Source: Maritimibacter alkaliphilus
GTDB taxonomy: Bacteria > Pseudomonadota > Alphaproteobacteria > Rhodobacterales > Rhodobacteraceae
DNA length: 64,000 nt
Direction of reading: 5' to 3'
NCBI RefSeq assembly: GCF_019801605.1
Contig: NZ_JAHVIT010000001.1
Span: 310,001-374,000 of the forward strand
The translations under genes and the position numbers were made by a program. This document shows, one piece after another, positions 11,452 to 19,720 of this stretch; position 1 is the first letter of the stretch, and each line of letters begins with the position of its first letter. The notes under the pieces are model-generated. The model saw nothing but the letters and a program-made list of their open reading frames with translations. It made no database searches and was not told where the DNA came from.

Positions 11452-11877
11452 TCAGTCCGCGGGGACCGGCGTGCAGGTGCCCTGCAACAGGGCGATCAGC
11501 TTCTCCTGGCCGTCCTTCACCGCCATGACCTCGGCTGAGACCACGACGAGGCGGCGTCCGGCATGGACCACGCGCCCCCGGGCCACCAGCCTGTCGCCGA
11601 TGCCTGGCCGCATGAGGTTGATCTTCATCTCGGAGGTCACGACCTCCATCGTCTCGTCCATGGTGGTGAGCGCCGCGTAGCCCGCCGCGCTGTCGCCGAT
11701 GGCAAAGGTGAGTGCCGCATGGGCAAAGCCCTGCTGCTGCTGCGATCCGGGCAGGATCGGGGCAGTGATCACCACCGCGCCCGGTGCGGCGCTCTCCAGC
11801 TCCGCCCCCAGCGTTGTCATCATGTTCTGCCGGTCGAAGCTGGCGCGGATGCGCACGGTGAGGGCGTCGTCGGTCAT
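11452..11877 (-). CDS. PaaI-family hotdog thioesterase
   Basis: 141 residues from an ATG at 11877. Single hotdog-fold domain of the PaaI/acyl-CoA thioesterase type: 'GFAHAALTFAIGDSAAGYAAL' replaces the common 'G..HGG....l.D.a.g.a' helix, followed by 'VVTSEMKINLMRPGIGDRLVARGRVVHAGRRLVVVSAEV'. The catalytic Asp/Asn position is filled by the D in 'GDSAAG'. It follows pdeM by 20 bases on the same strand, so it probably belongs to the lhr-pdeM unit, although no biochemical link is known to me. The substrate is unknown. Confidence 0.8.
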   Translation of the reverse strand: MTDDALTVRIRASFDRQNMMTTLGAELESAAPGAVVITAPILPGSQQQQGFAHAALTFAIGDSAAGYAALTTMDETMEVVTSEMKINLMRPGIGDRLVARGRVVHAGRRLVVVSAEVMAVKDGQEKLIALLQGTCTPVPAD

Positions 11878-11897
11878 GGTCTCTCCTGGCCTCTGTC

Positions 11898-12560
11898 TCA
11901 GCGGGGCATGGGAATGGGGCGCGGCGTGTCGCCGGTGAGGATGGCGAGTGCCTCGGGGCGCATGAGGCCGGTGAGGGCGGCGTCGGAGCTGTGCAGCCCG
12001 CCGGTATAGGTGCCGTAGGCGGGCAGGATCAGCCGGTCGCTGTCGAGCAGGAAGGCCCGGCGCGTGACGGTCCGCCCCCCCGCGCTGATCCGCGCCTTGG
12101 GGTGGTAGTGCCCCGAAACCTCGCCCGAGGCGCGCGCCTGCGCGATATGGCGGAAGGTCAGCGGCGGGGCGGGCAGGGCGTTCAGGTGGCTGCCGCCCAT
12201 GTCCACGGGGCCCGGATCGTGGTTGCCCTCGATCCAGACCCAGCGGCGCCCGGCCTGCAGGCGGGCAATCCAGGCGCGGGTCTTGTCGTCGAGGGCGCGG
12301 GCGGCCTCGGTATCGTCGAAACTGTCGCCGAGGCAGATCACGGTGGTGGCCTGGGTGAGGGTCAGGTCCCGGTCGAGCCGGGCCAGCGTGTCGATCGTCT
12401 CGTAGGGGGGCAGGGTGCTGCCGCCGCGCCGGGCCGTGCGTTCGGACTTGCCGAGGTGGAGGTCGGAGACGCAGAGCAGCCGCCGGTCCGGCCAGTGGAG
12501 GGCGCCGGAGCCAAGCGCCGCGAGGCGCGCGCCGGCAAGGGTGAAAGCGTAGGGGCTCAT
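11898..12560 (-). CDS. pdeM: PdeM, ligase-associated DNA-damage-response metallophosphoesterase
   Basis: 220 residues. Calcineurin-like phosphoesterase with all metal-site motifs: 'VSDLHLGKS' (D.H), 'CLGDSFDD' (GD), 'GNHDPG' (GNHD) and 'GHYHPKAR' (GH.H). The family is found in bacteria beside a dedicated DNA ligase and an Lhr-type helicase. The start at 12560 has an AAGGAC ribosome site; an upstream ATG at 12596 adds only a Pro/Asn-rich tail and is less likely. The lhr-like gene is 160 bases upstream on the same strand; the intervening DNA holds a copy of a dispersed repeat. Confidence 0.9.
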   Translation of the reverse strand: MSPYAFTLAGARLAALGSGALHWPDRRLLCVSDLHLGKSERTARRGGSTLPPYETIDTLARLDRDLTLTQATTVICLGDSFDDTEAARALDDKTRAWIARLQAGRRWVWIEGNHDPGPVDMGGSHLNALPAPPLTFRHIAQARASGEVSGHYHPKARISAGGRTVTRRAFLLDSDRLILPAYGTYTGGLHSSDAALTGLMRPEALAILTGDTPRPIPMPR

Positions 12561-12644
12561 AGGGTCCTTGTTGGCGGGCGGCGGGGGATTTGGCAAGCGG
12601 GACGGGGCGTTGCGGAGGCGTGGTGGTCTGCCGAGGGCGAGGTT

Positions 12645-12711
12645 GGGGGGCTGTCTGCCCCCCTTGGCCCTGGCGGGCCAATTCCCCCCGAGGATATTTG
12701 GGAAACGGAAA
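12645..12711 (-). repeat. 3'-end dispersed repeat, copy a (after the lhr-like gene)
   Basis: Reading the plus strand: a G6C hairpin (12645-12663), a TTGGCCC/GGGCCAA hairpin (12664-12681), then a core 'CCCCCGAGGATATTTGGG' and 'AAACGGAAAG'. It ends 9 bases before the stop codon of the minus-strand helicase gene. Three more copies in this window share the core and the same placement (33710, 35377, 51951). Confidence 0.85.
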
Positions 12712-12720
12712 GGGGGCGGG

Positions 12721-15165
12721 TCAGGTGGGGGGGGAGAGGCCGGCCTTTGCCATCAGGCGGCGGGTTTCTTCCTCTTCGAGGCGGTCGCGGCCGGCGCCAT
12801 CGATGGGGATCCGGCCCATCTCGAGGAAGAGGGGCGCCGCGAAGGGGGAGACGCGGGAGAGCGGCACGTGGTCGATCCGTCCCGCGGTTCGGGCGGCGAG
12901 GTCTTCGAGCCGGGCGAAGTCGATCAGCCCGCGCATGGCCTCGGTCCTTGTGATGCGCAGGAGCAGGTGGTCGGGGTCGTATTTCGCCAGCGTGTCGTAG
13001 AGGATGTCGGAGGAGAAGGTCGCCTGCCGCCCGGTCTTGCGGGCCTGCGGCGTGTTGCGCTGGATCAGCCCCGCGATCTGGGCGCTGTCGCGGAAGGTGC
13101 GTTTCATCACCGCGTTGGTGGTGAGCCACTGGTCGAGCCCTTCGCGCAGCCGGGCGAGGTCGAAGAGCGGCGCGGGATCGGGCGTGGCCTCCAGCCCCCA
13201 GATCAGCGTGGCGTAGTCGGTGGCGACGAAACCGAGGGGGGCGAGGCCCATCTCCTCCATTCGCTTGGTGAGCAGGAGGCCGAGGGTCTGCTGCGCGTTG
13301 CGGCCCGCGAAGCCATAGGCCACGAGGTGGTCGCGCCCGTCATGGGGGAAGGTCTCGATCAGCAGGCGGCCCGGTTCCGGCAGGCGCGAGACCGCGCGCT
13401 GGAGGGTGAGCCATTCGGCGGTATGGGCGGGCAGGTTGGGCCAGCTCTCCTGTTGCAGGAGGCGCAGGATACGTTGCGAGAGCTGGGTCGAGGTGGCGAA
13501 CTTGGTGCCCGCGAAGGTGGCGACCTTGGGCTTGCGGGCGGCGTTGCGGGTGACCTCTACGGTGGTTTCGCGCAATCCTTCGTAGCGCACGATCCGCCCG
13601 CCGATGAGGAAGGTATCGCCCGGCGAGAGAGAGGCGGCGAAGCCTTCCTCGATCTCTCCCAGCGGACGGCCATGGGTGGATTTGAGCCGGACCTTCAGGA
13701 GGTCATGGTCGATGATCGTGCCGATGTTCATGCGGATCAGTTGGGCCGCGCGGGGGTCGCGCAGCTGCCAGTCGCCGTCGGCGCGCTGTTGCAGGCGCTG
13801 CCACTGGTCGTAGGCGCGCAGGGCGTAGCCGCCGGTGGCGCAGAACGTGAGGCAGGCGTCAAAGCGCTCGCGGGGCAGGGCGGCGTAGGGCCCGGCCGTG
13901 GTGACCTCGTGGTAGAGTGTATCGGCGTCGAAGGGCCCGGCGCAGGCGCGGATCAGGATGTGCTGGCAGAGCACGTCGAGGGGCCCGGGGCCGCGCGGCT
14001 CGCCATCGAGGTCGTGGTCCCGCACCGCCTCCAGCGCCGCCTCGCATTCCACCACCTCGAAGCGGTTGGCGGGCACCAGCAGCGCCTTGGAAGGCGCGTT
14101 GTAGCGGTGGTTCGCCCGCCCGATCCGCTGCACGAGGCGCTTGACGTTCTTGGGTGCGCCGATTTGGATCACGAGGTCCACGTCGCCCCAGTCGATCCCG
14201 AGGTCGAGCGAGCCGGTGCAGACCACCGCGCGCAGCCGCCCGTGGGCCATGGCGCGCTCCACCCGTTCGCGCTGCGTCCGGTCGAGGGAGCCGTGGTGGA
14301 TGCCGATGGGCAGGCCCTCCTCGTTGGCGAGCCAGAGGTTGTGGAAGAAGATCTCGGCCTGGGCGCGGGTGTTGTGGAAGATCAGCGTGGTACGGTGCTG
14401 GCGGATCTGGGCCAGCACCTCGGGGATCGCGTAGGCCGCGCCGCCGCCGGACCAGGGCGGAGGGGCCTCGACCTGCAACATGCGGATGTCGGGATCGGGG
14501 CCGGGATCGGCGGTGAGGATCTCGCATGGATCCGGATGTCGGGCGAGAAGGCGCGCCACGGCCTGCGGGTCCTCCACCGTGGCGGAGAGGCCGACGCGGC
14601 GCAGGCCGGGGCAGAGCGCCTGAAGCCGGGAGAGGGCGAGGAACAGTTGATCGCCGCGCTTGCTTTCGGCGAGGGCGTGGATCTCGTCGATGACGACCCG
14701 TTGCAGGCCCGCGAAGATCCGCGGCGCATCCTCGTAGGAGGTGAGCAGCGCGAGGCTCTCGGGCGTGGTCAGCAGGATATGCGGCGGATCGGCCCGCTGG
14801 CGCTTCTTGCGGCTGGCGGGCGTGTCACCGGTGCGGTCTTCCACGCGGATCGGCAGGCCGGCCTCCTCGATCGGGGTCGAGAGGTTGCGGCGGATGTCGG
14901 CGGCGAGCGCCTTGAGCGGCGAGATGTAGAGCGTGTGGAGGCCCTTGTGTCCGCCGTCGGAAAGCTCGGACAGCGTGGGCAGGAAACCCGCCAGCGTCTT
15001 GCCGCCGCCGGTGGGGGCGATGAGCAGCAGGGCGGGGTCCGTCGCGCGGGCGAGCATGTCGCGCTGGTGCGGATGCATCTGCCAGCCCCGGCGGGCGAAC
15101 CAGCCGGAGAGCGCCTGCGGCAGCAGGGGATCGGAAGAGGCGTCAGGCAGCGGCGCATCGGACAT
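12721..15165 (-). CDS. Ligase-associated Lhr-like DEXH-box DNA helicase
   Basis: 814 residues, the usual length for the ligase-associated subfamily. Superfamily 2 helicase: Q-like N-terminus, Walker A 'APTGGGKT' at about 50-57, motif II 'VIDEIHAL', motif III 'LSATVED', and motif VI 'RIGRANHR', followed by the long Lhr C-terminal region (winged-helix and beta-barrel domains). It is thought to act as a 3'-5' helicase in DNA repair. The ATG at 15165 gives the family N-terminus 'MSDAPLPDASSDPLLPQALSGWF'. There is no Shine-Dalgarno before it, and a -10-like hexamer lies only 8 bases upstream, so the transcript may be leaderless. The ligase and exonuclease genes that often accompany this family are not in the window. 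Confidence 0.9.
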   Translation of the reverse strand: MSDAPLPDASSDPLLPQALSGWFARRGWQMHPHQRDMLARATDPALLLIAPTGGGKTLAGFLPTLSELSDGGHKGLHTLYISPLKALAADIRRNLSTPIEEAGLPIRVEDRTGDTPASRKKRQRADPPHILLTTPESLALLTSYEDAPRIFAGLQRVVIDEIHALAESKRGDQLFLALSRLQALCPGLRRVGLSATVEDPQAVARLLARHPDPCEILTADPGPDPDIRMLQVEAPPPWSGGGAAYAIPEVLAQIRQHRTTLIFHNTRAQAEIFFHNLWLANEEGLPIGIHHGSLDRTQRERVERAMAHGRLRAVVCTGSLDLGIDWGDVDLVIQIGAPKNVKRLVQRIGRANHRYNAPSKALLVPANRFEVVECEAALEAVRDHDLDGEPRGPGPLDVLCQHILIRACAGPFDADTLYHEVTTAGPYAALPRERFDACLTFCATGGYALRAYDQWQRLQQRADGDWQLRDPRAAQLIRMNIGTIIDHDLLKVRLKSTHGRPLGEIEEGFAASLSPGDTFLIGGRIVRYEGLRETTVEVTRNAARKPKVATFAGTKFATSTQLSQRILRLLQQESWPNLPAHTAEWLTLQRAVSRLPEPGRLLIETFPHDGRDHLVAYGFAGRNAQQTLGLLLTKRMEEMGLAPLGFVATDYATLIWGLEATPDPAPLFDLARLREGLDQWLTTNAVMKRTFRDSAQIAGLIQRNTPQARKTGRQATFSSDILYDTLAKYDPDHLLLRITRTEAMRGLIDFARLEDLAARTAGRIDHVPLSRVSPFAAPLFLEMGRIPIDGAGRDRLEEEETRRLMAKAGLSPPT

Positions 15166-15169
15166 GGGA

Positions 15170-15184
15170 GAACATTTAGGGAAT
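15170..15184 (-). promoter_or_regulatory. Possible LexA (SOS) box in the lhr-like gene promoter
   Basis: On the minus strand the sequence ATTC-N7-GTTC sits 4 bases before the start codon. The alphaproteobacterial LexA site is GTTC-N7-GTTC, so 7 of 8 fixed bases match. A -10-like CTAAAT overlaps the spacer. Seen by eye only; single-mismatch matches occur by chance. Confidence 0.4.
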
Positions 15185-15314
15185 ATCCCGCAGAGGTCCA
15201 GTGTGCTCTCCGTGGCCTCCGGCAGCCGTGATCGGCATGCGGCGCGAGGGGCCCCGCCGGAGGTCCGGTGGGGGCTGCCTTTCGATGCCGGTTTTTGACG
15301 CGGGCGCGGGGCGG

Positions 15315-15893
15315 CTACTTCAGCTTGCGGGCCAGATCGCGCGCGAGGGCCTCGATCTCGGGGTGCAGGCGTTCGGCCGAGGCATCGCCCGAATCGTCGA
15401 CCCAGGCAAAGAACCGGTCCATCAGGGGCAGGAAGGTGTCGATCTCCTCCTGCGACCAGCCGGTGAGGAACTGGCCCATGATCAGGAACTTGATCGTGCG
15501 CACCGCATCGACGATGGCGCGCCCCTTGGGCGTCAGGGCGACGATGGTGCGCCGGGCGTCCTGCTGGCTGACGCCGCGTTCGGCATAGCCCAGCGAGATC
15601 ACCTCGCTCACCAGACGGGAGGCGCGGGAGGGGTCGATGTTGAGCCGGGTCGCCACGGTGGAGACCATGGTTTCCTGACCCGCCTCGTGGCCGAACTCGT
15701 TCCGGGGGCCGGCGATGGCAAAGAGGACGTCCATTTTCGGCAGGTCCAGCTCCAGGCCCAGCTCGCGCAGGGCCATGCGGCCCAGTTCGCGTTTCTGCAC
15801 CTGCCGGCGCCACCGCTGCACGATGGCGTCGATGGCCAGGGCGCGATCCGTCACCTCGGGGGAAATGCCCGCCTCGGAGAGGAAGCGCTTCAT
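15315..15893 (-). CDS. MarR-family transcriptional regulator
   Basis: 192 residues from the ATG at 15893. The winged helix-turn-helix is visible in 'STVATRLNIDPSRASRLVSEVISLGYAERGVSQQDARRTIVALTPKGRAIVDAV' (about 75-130), with the 'D.RR' wing typical of MarR proteins. The N- and C-terminal helices form the dimer interface. MarR proteins usually repress an adjacent exporter and release DNA on binding small phenolic or drug-like ligands. It is divergent from the MFS exporter gene, and a perfect palindrome lies in the shared intergenic region, so it is most likely the local and autogenous repressor. Confidence 0.9.
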   Translation of the reverse strand: MKRFLSEAGISPEVTDRALAIDAIVQRWRRQVQKRELGRMALRELGLELDLPKMDVLFAIAGPRNEFGHEAGQETMVSTVATRLNIDPSRASRLVSEVISLGYAERGVSQQDARRTIVALTPKGRAIVDAVRTIKFLIMGQFLTGWSQEEIDTFLPLMDRFFAWVDDSGDASAERLHPEIEALARDLARKLK

Positions 15894-16048
15894 CTGGGTT
15901 TCTGCCGTCTCTATCGTCCCATCCTCCGGTGACCGGGTGTCGTTGCGGGACGCGCCATGGCGGCCCCGGTGTCGGCATTGAAGCCGCGTTATGTCCCTGT
16001 TGCAATTACGGGACGTGCCACGCAACACAAATTTCCGAAAGTGTGTAA

Positions 16049-16078
16049 TTGACATGTATATGTGACTGTCACATATAT
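16049..16078 (+). promoter_or_regulatory. Bidirectional promoter with embedded MarR operator palindrome
   Basis: A perfect 10-1-10 inverted repeat (arm TATATGTGAC, 16057-16077) fills the spacer and -10 of a plus-strand promoter: TTGACA at 16049-16054, then about 17 bases, then CATATA. Read on the minus strand the same element also gives TTGCAC, 17 bases, CATATA toward the MarR gene. A repressor bound here would block both genes. It lies 87 bases before the exporter start and 155 before the regulator start. Confidence 0.75.
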
Positions 16079-16164
16079 GGTGCAATTGCATGTATCAGAG
16101 TTCGACGCTGCCGCGGGACCCGAGGGGTCTGCGACCGGCGCTGTCGGCGTCTTAAGGAAGCATT

Positions 16165-17700
16165 ATGTCGGAGAGCCTCCCCAATTCGGAGCCCGGCTGG
16201 GACGAGATACCGCGGCTGAAGATCATTATCGCCGCCGTGGCCTGTTGTCTTTTCCTTGCCTCGCTGGGCAACACCATCGTCACCACCGCGTTGCCGCTGA
16301 TCGTCAGCGACCTGGGCGGGCTGGAGCATATCAGTTGGGTCGTGACGTCCTACCTGCTGGCCACCACCATGGCCGCCCCGATCGCGGGCAAGCTGGGTGA
16401 CATGTTCGGACGCAAGATCGTCCTGCAGATCGCCATCGGTGTCTTCATCATCGGCGGCATGATCTGCGGCCTGTCCCAGAGCATGTCGATGCTGGTCGGC
16501 GGACGGCTGGTGCAGGGGCTTGGCGGCGGCGCGCTGCTGGTGGTCTCCATGGCCGTGGTGGCGGACATCCTGCCGCCGCGCAAACGCTCCTCGGTGCAGG
16601 GCGCCTTCGGCGCGGTCTTCGGCATCTCCACCGTGATCGGCCCGCTGGTGGGCGGCTTCGTGGTCGAGGTTCTGAATTGGCACTGGATCTTCTTCCTGCC
16701 GGTGCCGGTGGCCCTGCTGGCCGCCACCGTGCTGACCATCGCGCTGGAGAGCCCCGAGCAGAAGCCGCACACCATCGACTTCGCCGGTGCGGGCCTGCTG
16801 GCCGTGCTGCTGACCTCGATCATCGTGGTGGCCAATATCGGCGGCACCATGGTGCCCTGGGCCTCGACGCCGGTCTACCTGCTGGTGGGGACGATCCCCG
16901 TGGCGCTGGCGTTCTTCATCTTCGTGGAGCGCCGGGCCGCCGAGCCGGTGCTGCCGATGATGCTGTTCCGGATCAACAATTTCGTCGTCTCCAACGTGGT
17001 GGGCTTCTGCGTCGGGGTCTGCATGTTCGGCACCATCGCCTTCCTGCCGATGCTGTTGCAGGTCGTGAAGGGGCTCGAGCCGGTGGAATCGGGGCTCTAC
17101 CAGATCCCGATGATGCTGGCGCTGTTCGGAACCGGCTTCACCTCGGGGCGGTTCATCACGGCGACCGGACGCTACAAGATCCTGCCGACGATCTCGACCG
17201 GGGTGCTCTGCGTCGCGACCCTGCTGATGACGACCGTCACGCGGGAGACCCCCAACTGGCTGATCGTGATCTACGTGATGCTGATCGGCGTGGGCATCGG
17301 CCCGGTGATGACGGTCAATATCACGGCGATCCAGAACTCGATCCCGCGGTCCTTCATGGGCGTCGGCACGGCGAGCGCGAACATGTTCCGCCAGATCGGC
17401 GGCTCGCTGGGGACATCGGTCTATGGCGCGATCTTTGCGGCCGGGCTGGTGAGCCACCTGCACGGGATGCTGCCCGCCGGCTTCAGCGGCGCGGTGACGA
17501 CCCAGACCATCGCGGCCCTGCCGACGGAGATGCAGGGTGCGGCGCTCGATGCCTTCGCCGCCGCGCTGCGGCCGACCTACCTCGTCTCGGCGATCGCGGC
17601 GGGGATCGCCTTCCTGGTGTCGCTGCGGATGATCGAGAAGCCGCTGTCCGATACGCTGGCCCCGATGGAGCCGACGCGGCAGCAGACCCCGGCGGAGTAA
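16165..17700 (+). CDS. MFS multidrug exporter, DHA2 (EmrB/QacA) family
   Basis: 511 residues with about 14 predicted membrane helices, the DHA2 layout. Motif A is clear between helices 2 and 3 ('GKLGDMFGRK'), and motif C-like glycine/proline sequence 'GAVFGISTVIGPLVGGF' lies in helix 5. Transporters of this family export drugs, dyes or other hydrophobic compounds by proton antiport. A good ribosome site (AAGGAAG) precedes the ATG. It is paired divergently with a MarR regulator. There is no adjacent EmrA-type adaptor, so it probably works alone in the inner membrane. Confidence 0.9.
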   Translation: MSESLPNSEPGWDEIPRLKIIIAAVACCLFLASLGNTIVTTALPLIVSDLGGLEHISWVVTSYLLATTMAAPIAGKLGDMFGRKIVLQIAIGVFIIGGMICGLSQSMSMLVGGRLVQGLGGGALLVVSMAVVADILPPRKRSSVQGAFGAVFGISTVIGPLVGGFVVEVLNWHWIFFLPVPVALLAATVLTIALESPEQKPHTIDFAGAGLLAVLLTSIIVVANIGGTMVPWASTPVYLLVGTIPVALAFFIFVERRAAEPVLPMMLFRINNFVVSNVVGFCVGVCMFGTIAFLPMLLQVVKGLEPVESGLYQIPMMLALFGTGFTSGRFITATGRYKILPTISTGVLCVATLLMTTVTRETPNWLIVIYVMLIGVGIGPVMTVNITAIQNSIPRSFMGVGTASANMFRQIGGSLGTSVYGAIFAAGLVSHLHGMLPAGFSGAVTTQTIAALPTEMQGAALDAFAAALRPTYLVSAIAAGIAFLVSLRMIEKPLSDTLAPMEPTRQQTPAE

Positions 17701-17723
17701 GACTTCTCGTGACGTGAAGAGCG

Positions 17724-17750
17724 GCCCCGGCAATGTCCGGGGCTGTTTTC
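17724..17750 (+). terminator. Rho-independent terminator of the MFS gene
   Basis: GCCCCGG (17724-17730), loop CAATGT, CCGGGGC (17737-17743), then TGTTTTC. It starts 24 bases after the exporter stop. Confidence 0.8.
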
Positions 17751-18234
17751 GTTTCGGGTCGCCGCTGGCGGGATCTGACATCTCTTACATCTCAGCCGAT
17801 GCGGATGCTCGCCCGCGCGGAACAAGGCCGCAGGCCGCCGCGCATCGCAGGCAGGCCCCCACGCGGCGGCGATTTGGTGAGGCTGGGTGGTGCCTTGAGG
17901 GGACACGATATGTGTGGCTGAGATAAACTGCTCGCCAGAGAGGTTCGGATCGCCTCCGCGCGCGCCGTCGATGCGCGGCTTTGCGTGTGAGGGTAGCGGG
18001 TAGGCGAGGCTGAGACGGCGGAGGCATCCAGCGGCGCGGCTCGAAACCCGGAAGGGCTCGCCCTCACGATGGCAGGCGCCCCCTAAACCGCCAAGGGTTT
18101 CGGGACGGGTGGCCCGGCTGCGAGCGGCAGGAACCGGACCACCCTGACCGGGACTGGCAGGTCCCGGCGCCCTGTCCGCAGCGCGCGTCCCACGCGACAT
18201 TCTGCGGCGCGCGGCCCTCGGGCCGCACGGTGTC
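17751..18234 (+). other. 484-bp gap with no convincing gene
   Basis: Between the MFS terminator and the AAA+ ATPase stop. Frames here have Arg/Pro/Ser-rich shadow composition and no ribosome site. A GCGGCC/GGCCGC hairpin at 18211-18226, just after the ATPase stop on the minus strand, lacks a T-run and could be a weak terminator or an mRNA-end structure. I see no RNA gene I can name. Confidence 0.6.
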
Positions 18235-19551
18235 TCATTTGACGATCAGCTCGTCCTTCACGAACATGTTGGCCCAGGCCCGGTCGATCAGTTCAGGCGA
18301 CATCTGGTAGGGGATGCCTTCGAACTTGCAGATCGAGATCATCTGGTCGATCAGGAAGACCGGCTGGTAGTTGGCGAATGTGTTGTTGATCGTCGGATAC
18401 TTGTTCTTCAGCAGGTGGACAAGCGCCGGCTCCGACAGCGGCATCTTCTTCTTCCGCGCCACGAGGGCGAAGATTTTCAGGAAGTTCTCCTGGCTCGGGC
18501 CGTCGATCTTGATCTTGAAGAAGATCCGGCGCAGCGCGGCCTGGTCGAAAATCTCGTTCGGGTGGAAGTTGGTCGAGAAGACCACAAGCGTGTCGAAGGG
18601 CACCTCGAACTTCTCGCCCGATTGCAGGGCGAGGATGTCACGGTTTTCCTCCAGCGGGACGATCCAGCGGTTCACCAGCTTCTGCGGCGGCTCCGCCTGG
18701 CGGCCAAGGTCGTCGACGATGAAGACGCCGCCGGTGGCCTTGAGTTGCAGGGGCGCCTGATAGGTGCGCGCGGTGGGGTTGTAGACGAGGTCGAGCATGT
18801 CGAGAGAAAGCTCGCCCCCGGTGATCACCGTGGGCCGCTCGCAGCGGACATAGCGGCTGTCGAACCGGTTGGCAGACCGGCGCAGCTGGGTCGGATCGTC
18901 TTCCTGCTCCTCGGCGGCGGTGTGCACGATGGGATCGTAGACGGTGATGATCTGGCCCGAGTACTCGATCGCGCGGGGCACGTATATCCGATCCCCGATG
19001 GCGTCGCGGATGCCGTTCGAGATCGAGCTCTTCCCGTTGCCGGGCGGGCCGTACATCAGGATGGACCGGCCCGCGCTGACGGCGGGGCCGAGGGAGGAAA
19101 TCAGGTCGGGCGGCAGGACGAGGTCGCCCATTGCGGCGGTCAGGCGGTCGCGGGTGATCTGGATGTTGCGGATCGACTGGCGTTTCACCTGTTCGGCGTA
19201 GATCTGCAGCGGTACGGGCATCGGCCCGTAATATTCCGACTGGGCGAGCGCATCGAGCGCCCGGGCGCGGCCGTTGTCCGTCAGCTGGTAGCCCATCTCG
19301 CCCGAGAGCTCTGCCCCCCGCTGGCCGGTGGCCTCGATCAGGGCCTGTTCGCGGGCGAGGTCGATCAGCTCCTGTGTCACGGCCCCCGGCAGGCAGATGG
19401 CGCGCGCCACGCGGGGCACGGTATCGACGTTCTTGCGGAACATCGTCTTGAGCAGCACGTCGCGCATCATGACGATGGGCAAACGCATCTCTTCAAGGGT
19501 CCGCGGAGGTGGCGGAGCAAGAACGCCCGACGAGGGAGCCTGCATATTCAT
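18235..19551 (-). CDS. AAA+ ATPase adjoining the Tad locus, function unknown
   Basis: 438 residues. Walker A 'GPPGNGKSS' is at about 168-176, Walker B 'GGVFIVDDLG' at about 274-283, a sensor-1-like 'VVFSTN', and an Arg pair 'LRRIFFKIKI' after it. About 150 residues precede the ATPase core, including a winged-helix-like segment ('SGEMGYQLTDNGRARALDAL', 83-102). The C-terminus continues about 60 residues beyond the core as a lid-like helical part. The ATPase is not a CpaF, a CpaE or a standard MoxR by eye. It sits between an MFS unit and the Tad genes and is divergent from a polytopic membrane protein. In related genomes I recall such ATPases near Tad genes, but that is memory, not a search. 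Confidence 0.75.
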   Translation of the reverse strand: MNMQAPSSGVLAPPPPRTLEEMRLPIVMMRDVLLKTMFRKNVDTVPRVARAICLPGAVTQELIDLAREQALIEATGQRGAELSGEMGYQLTDNGRARALDALAQSEYYGPMPVPLQIYAEQVKRQSIRNIQITRDRLTAAMGDLVLPPDLISSLGPAVSAGRSILMYGPPGNGKSSISNGIRDAIGDRIYVPRAIEYSGQIITVYDPIVHTAAEEQEDDPTQLRRSANRFDSRYVRCERPTVITGGELSLDMLDLVYNPTARTYQAPLQLKATGGVFIVDDLGRQAEPPQKLVNRWIVPLEENRDILALQSGEKFEVPFDTLVVFSTNFHPNEIFDQAALRRIFFKIKIDGPSQENFLKIFALVARKKKMPLSEPALVHLLKNKYPTINNTFANYQPVFLIDQMISICKFEGIPYQMSPELIDRAWANMFVKDELIVK

Positions 19552-19720
19552 CGTCTTCTGCCTGTATCCAGCATTCTACCACGACCCGTTACCTTTGGGC
19601 CCGACACATTCGACCACATGCGCTGCGGTTCTTGTTTCACACGAGCGACGCTGCGCTGCAGCTTTCACGTGCATTGTCCACAGTGCGTCGTTAGGTTCGG
19701 TTAAAACGCAAGAGGGCAGT

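Noticed and set aside
12568-15231. 887-codon plus-strand frame opposite the lhr-like gene
   Set aside because: Shadow of the helicase; low-complexity Gly/Ala/Val/Glu composition and no motif or ribosome site.
17785-18027. 80-codon minus-strand frame in the gap after the MFS gene
   Set aside because: Arg/Pro/Ser-rich, no ribosome site, no recognisable motif.
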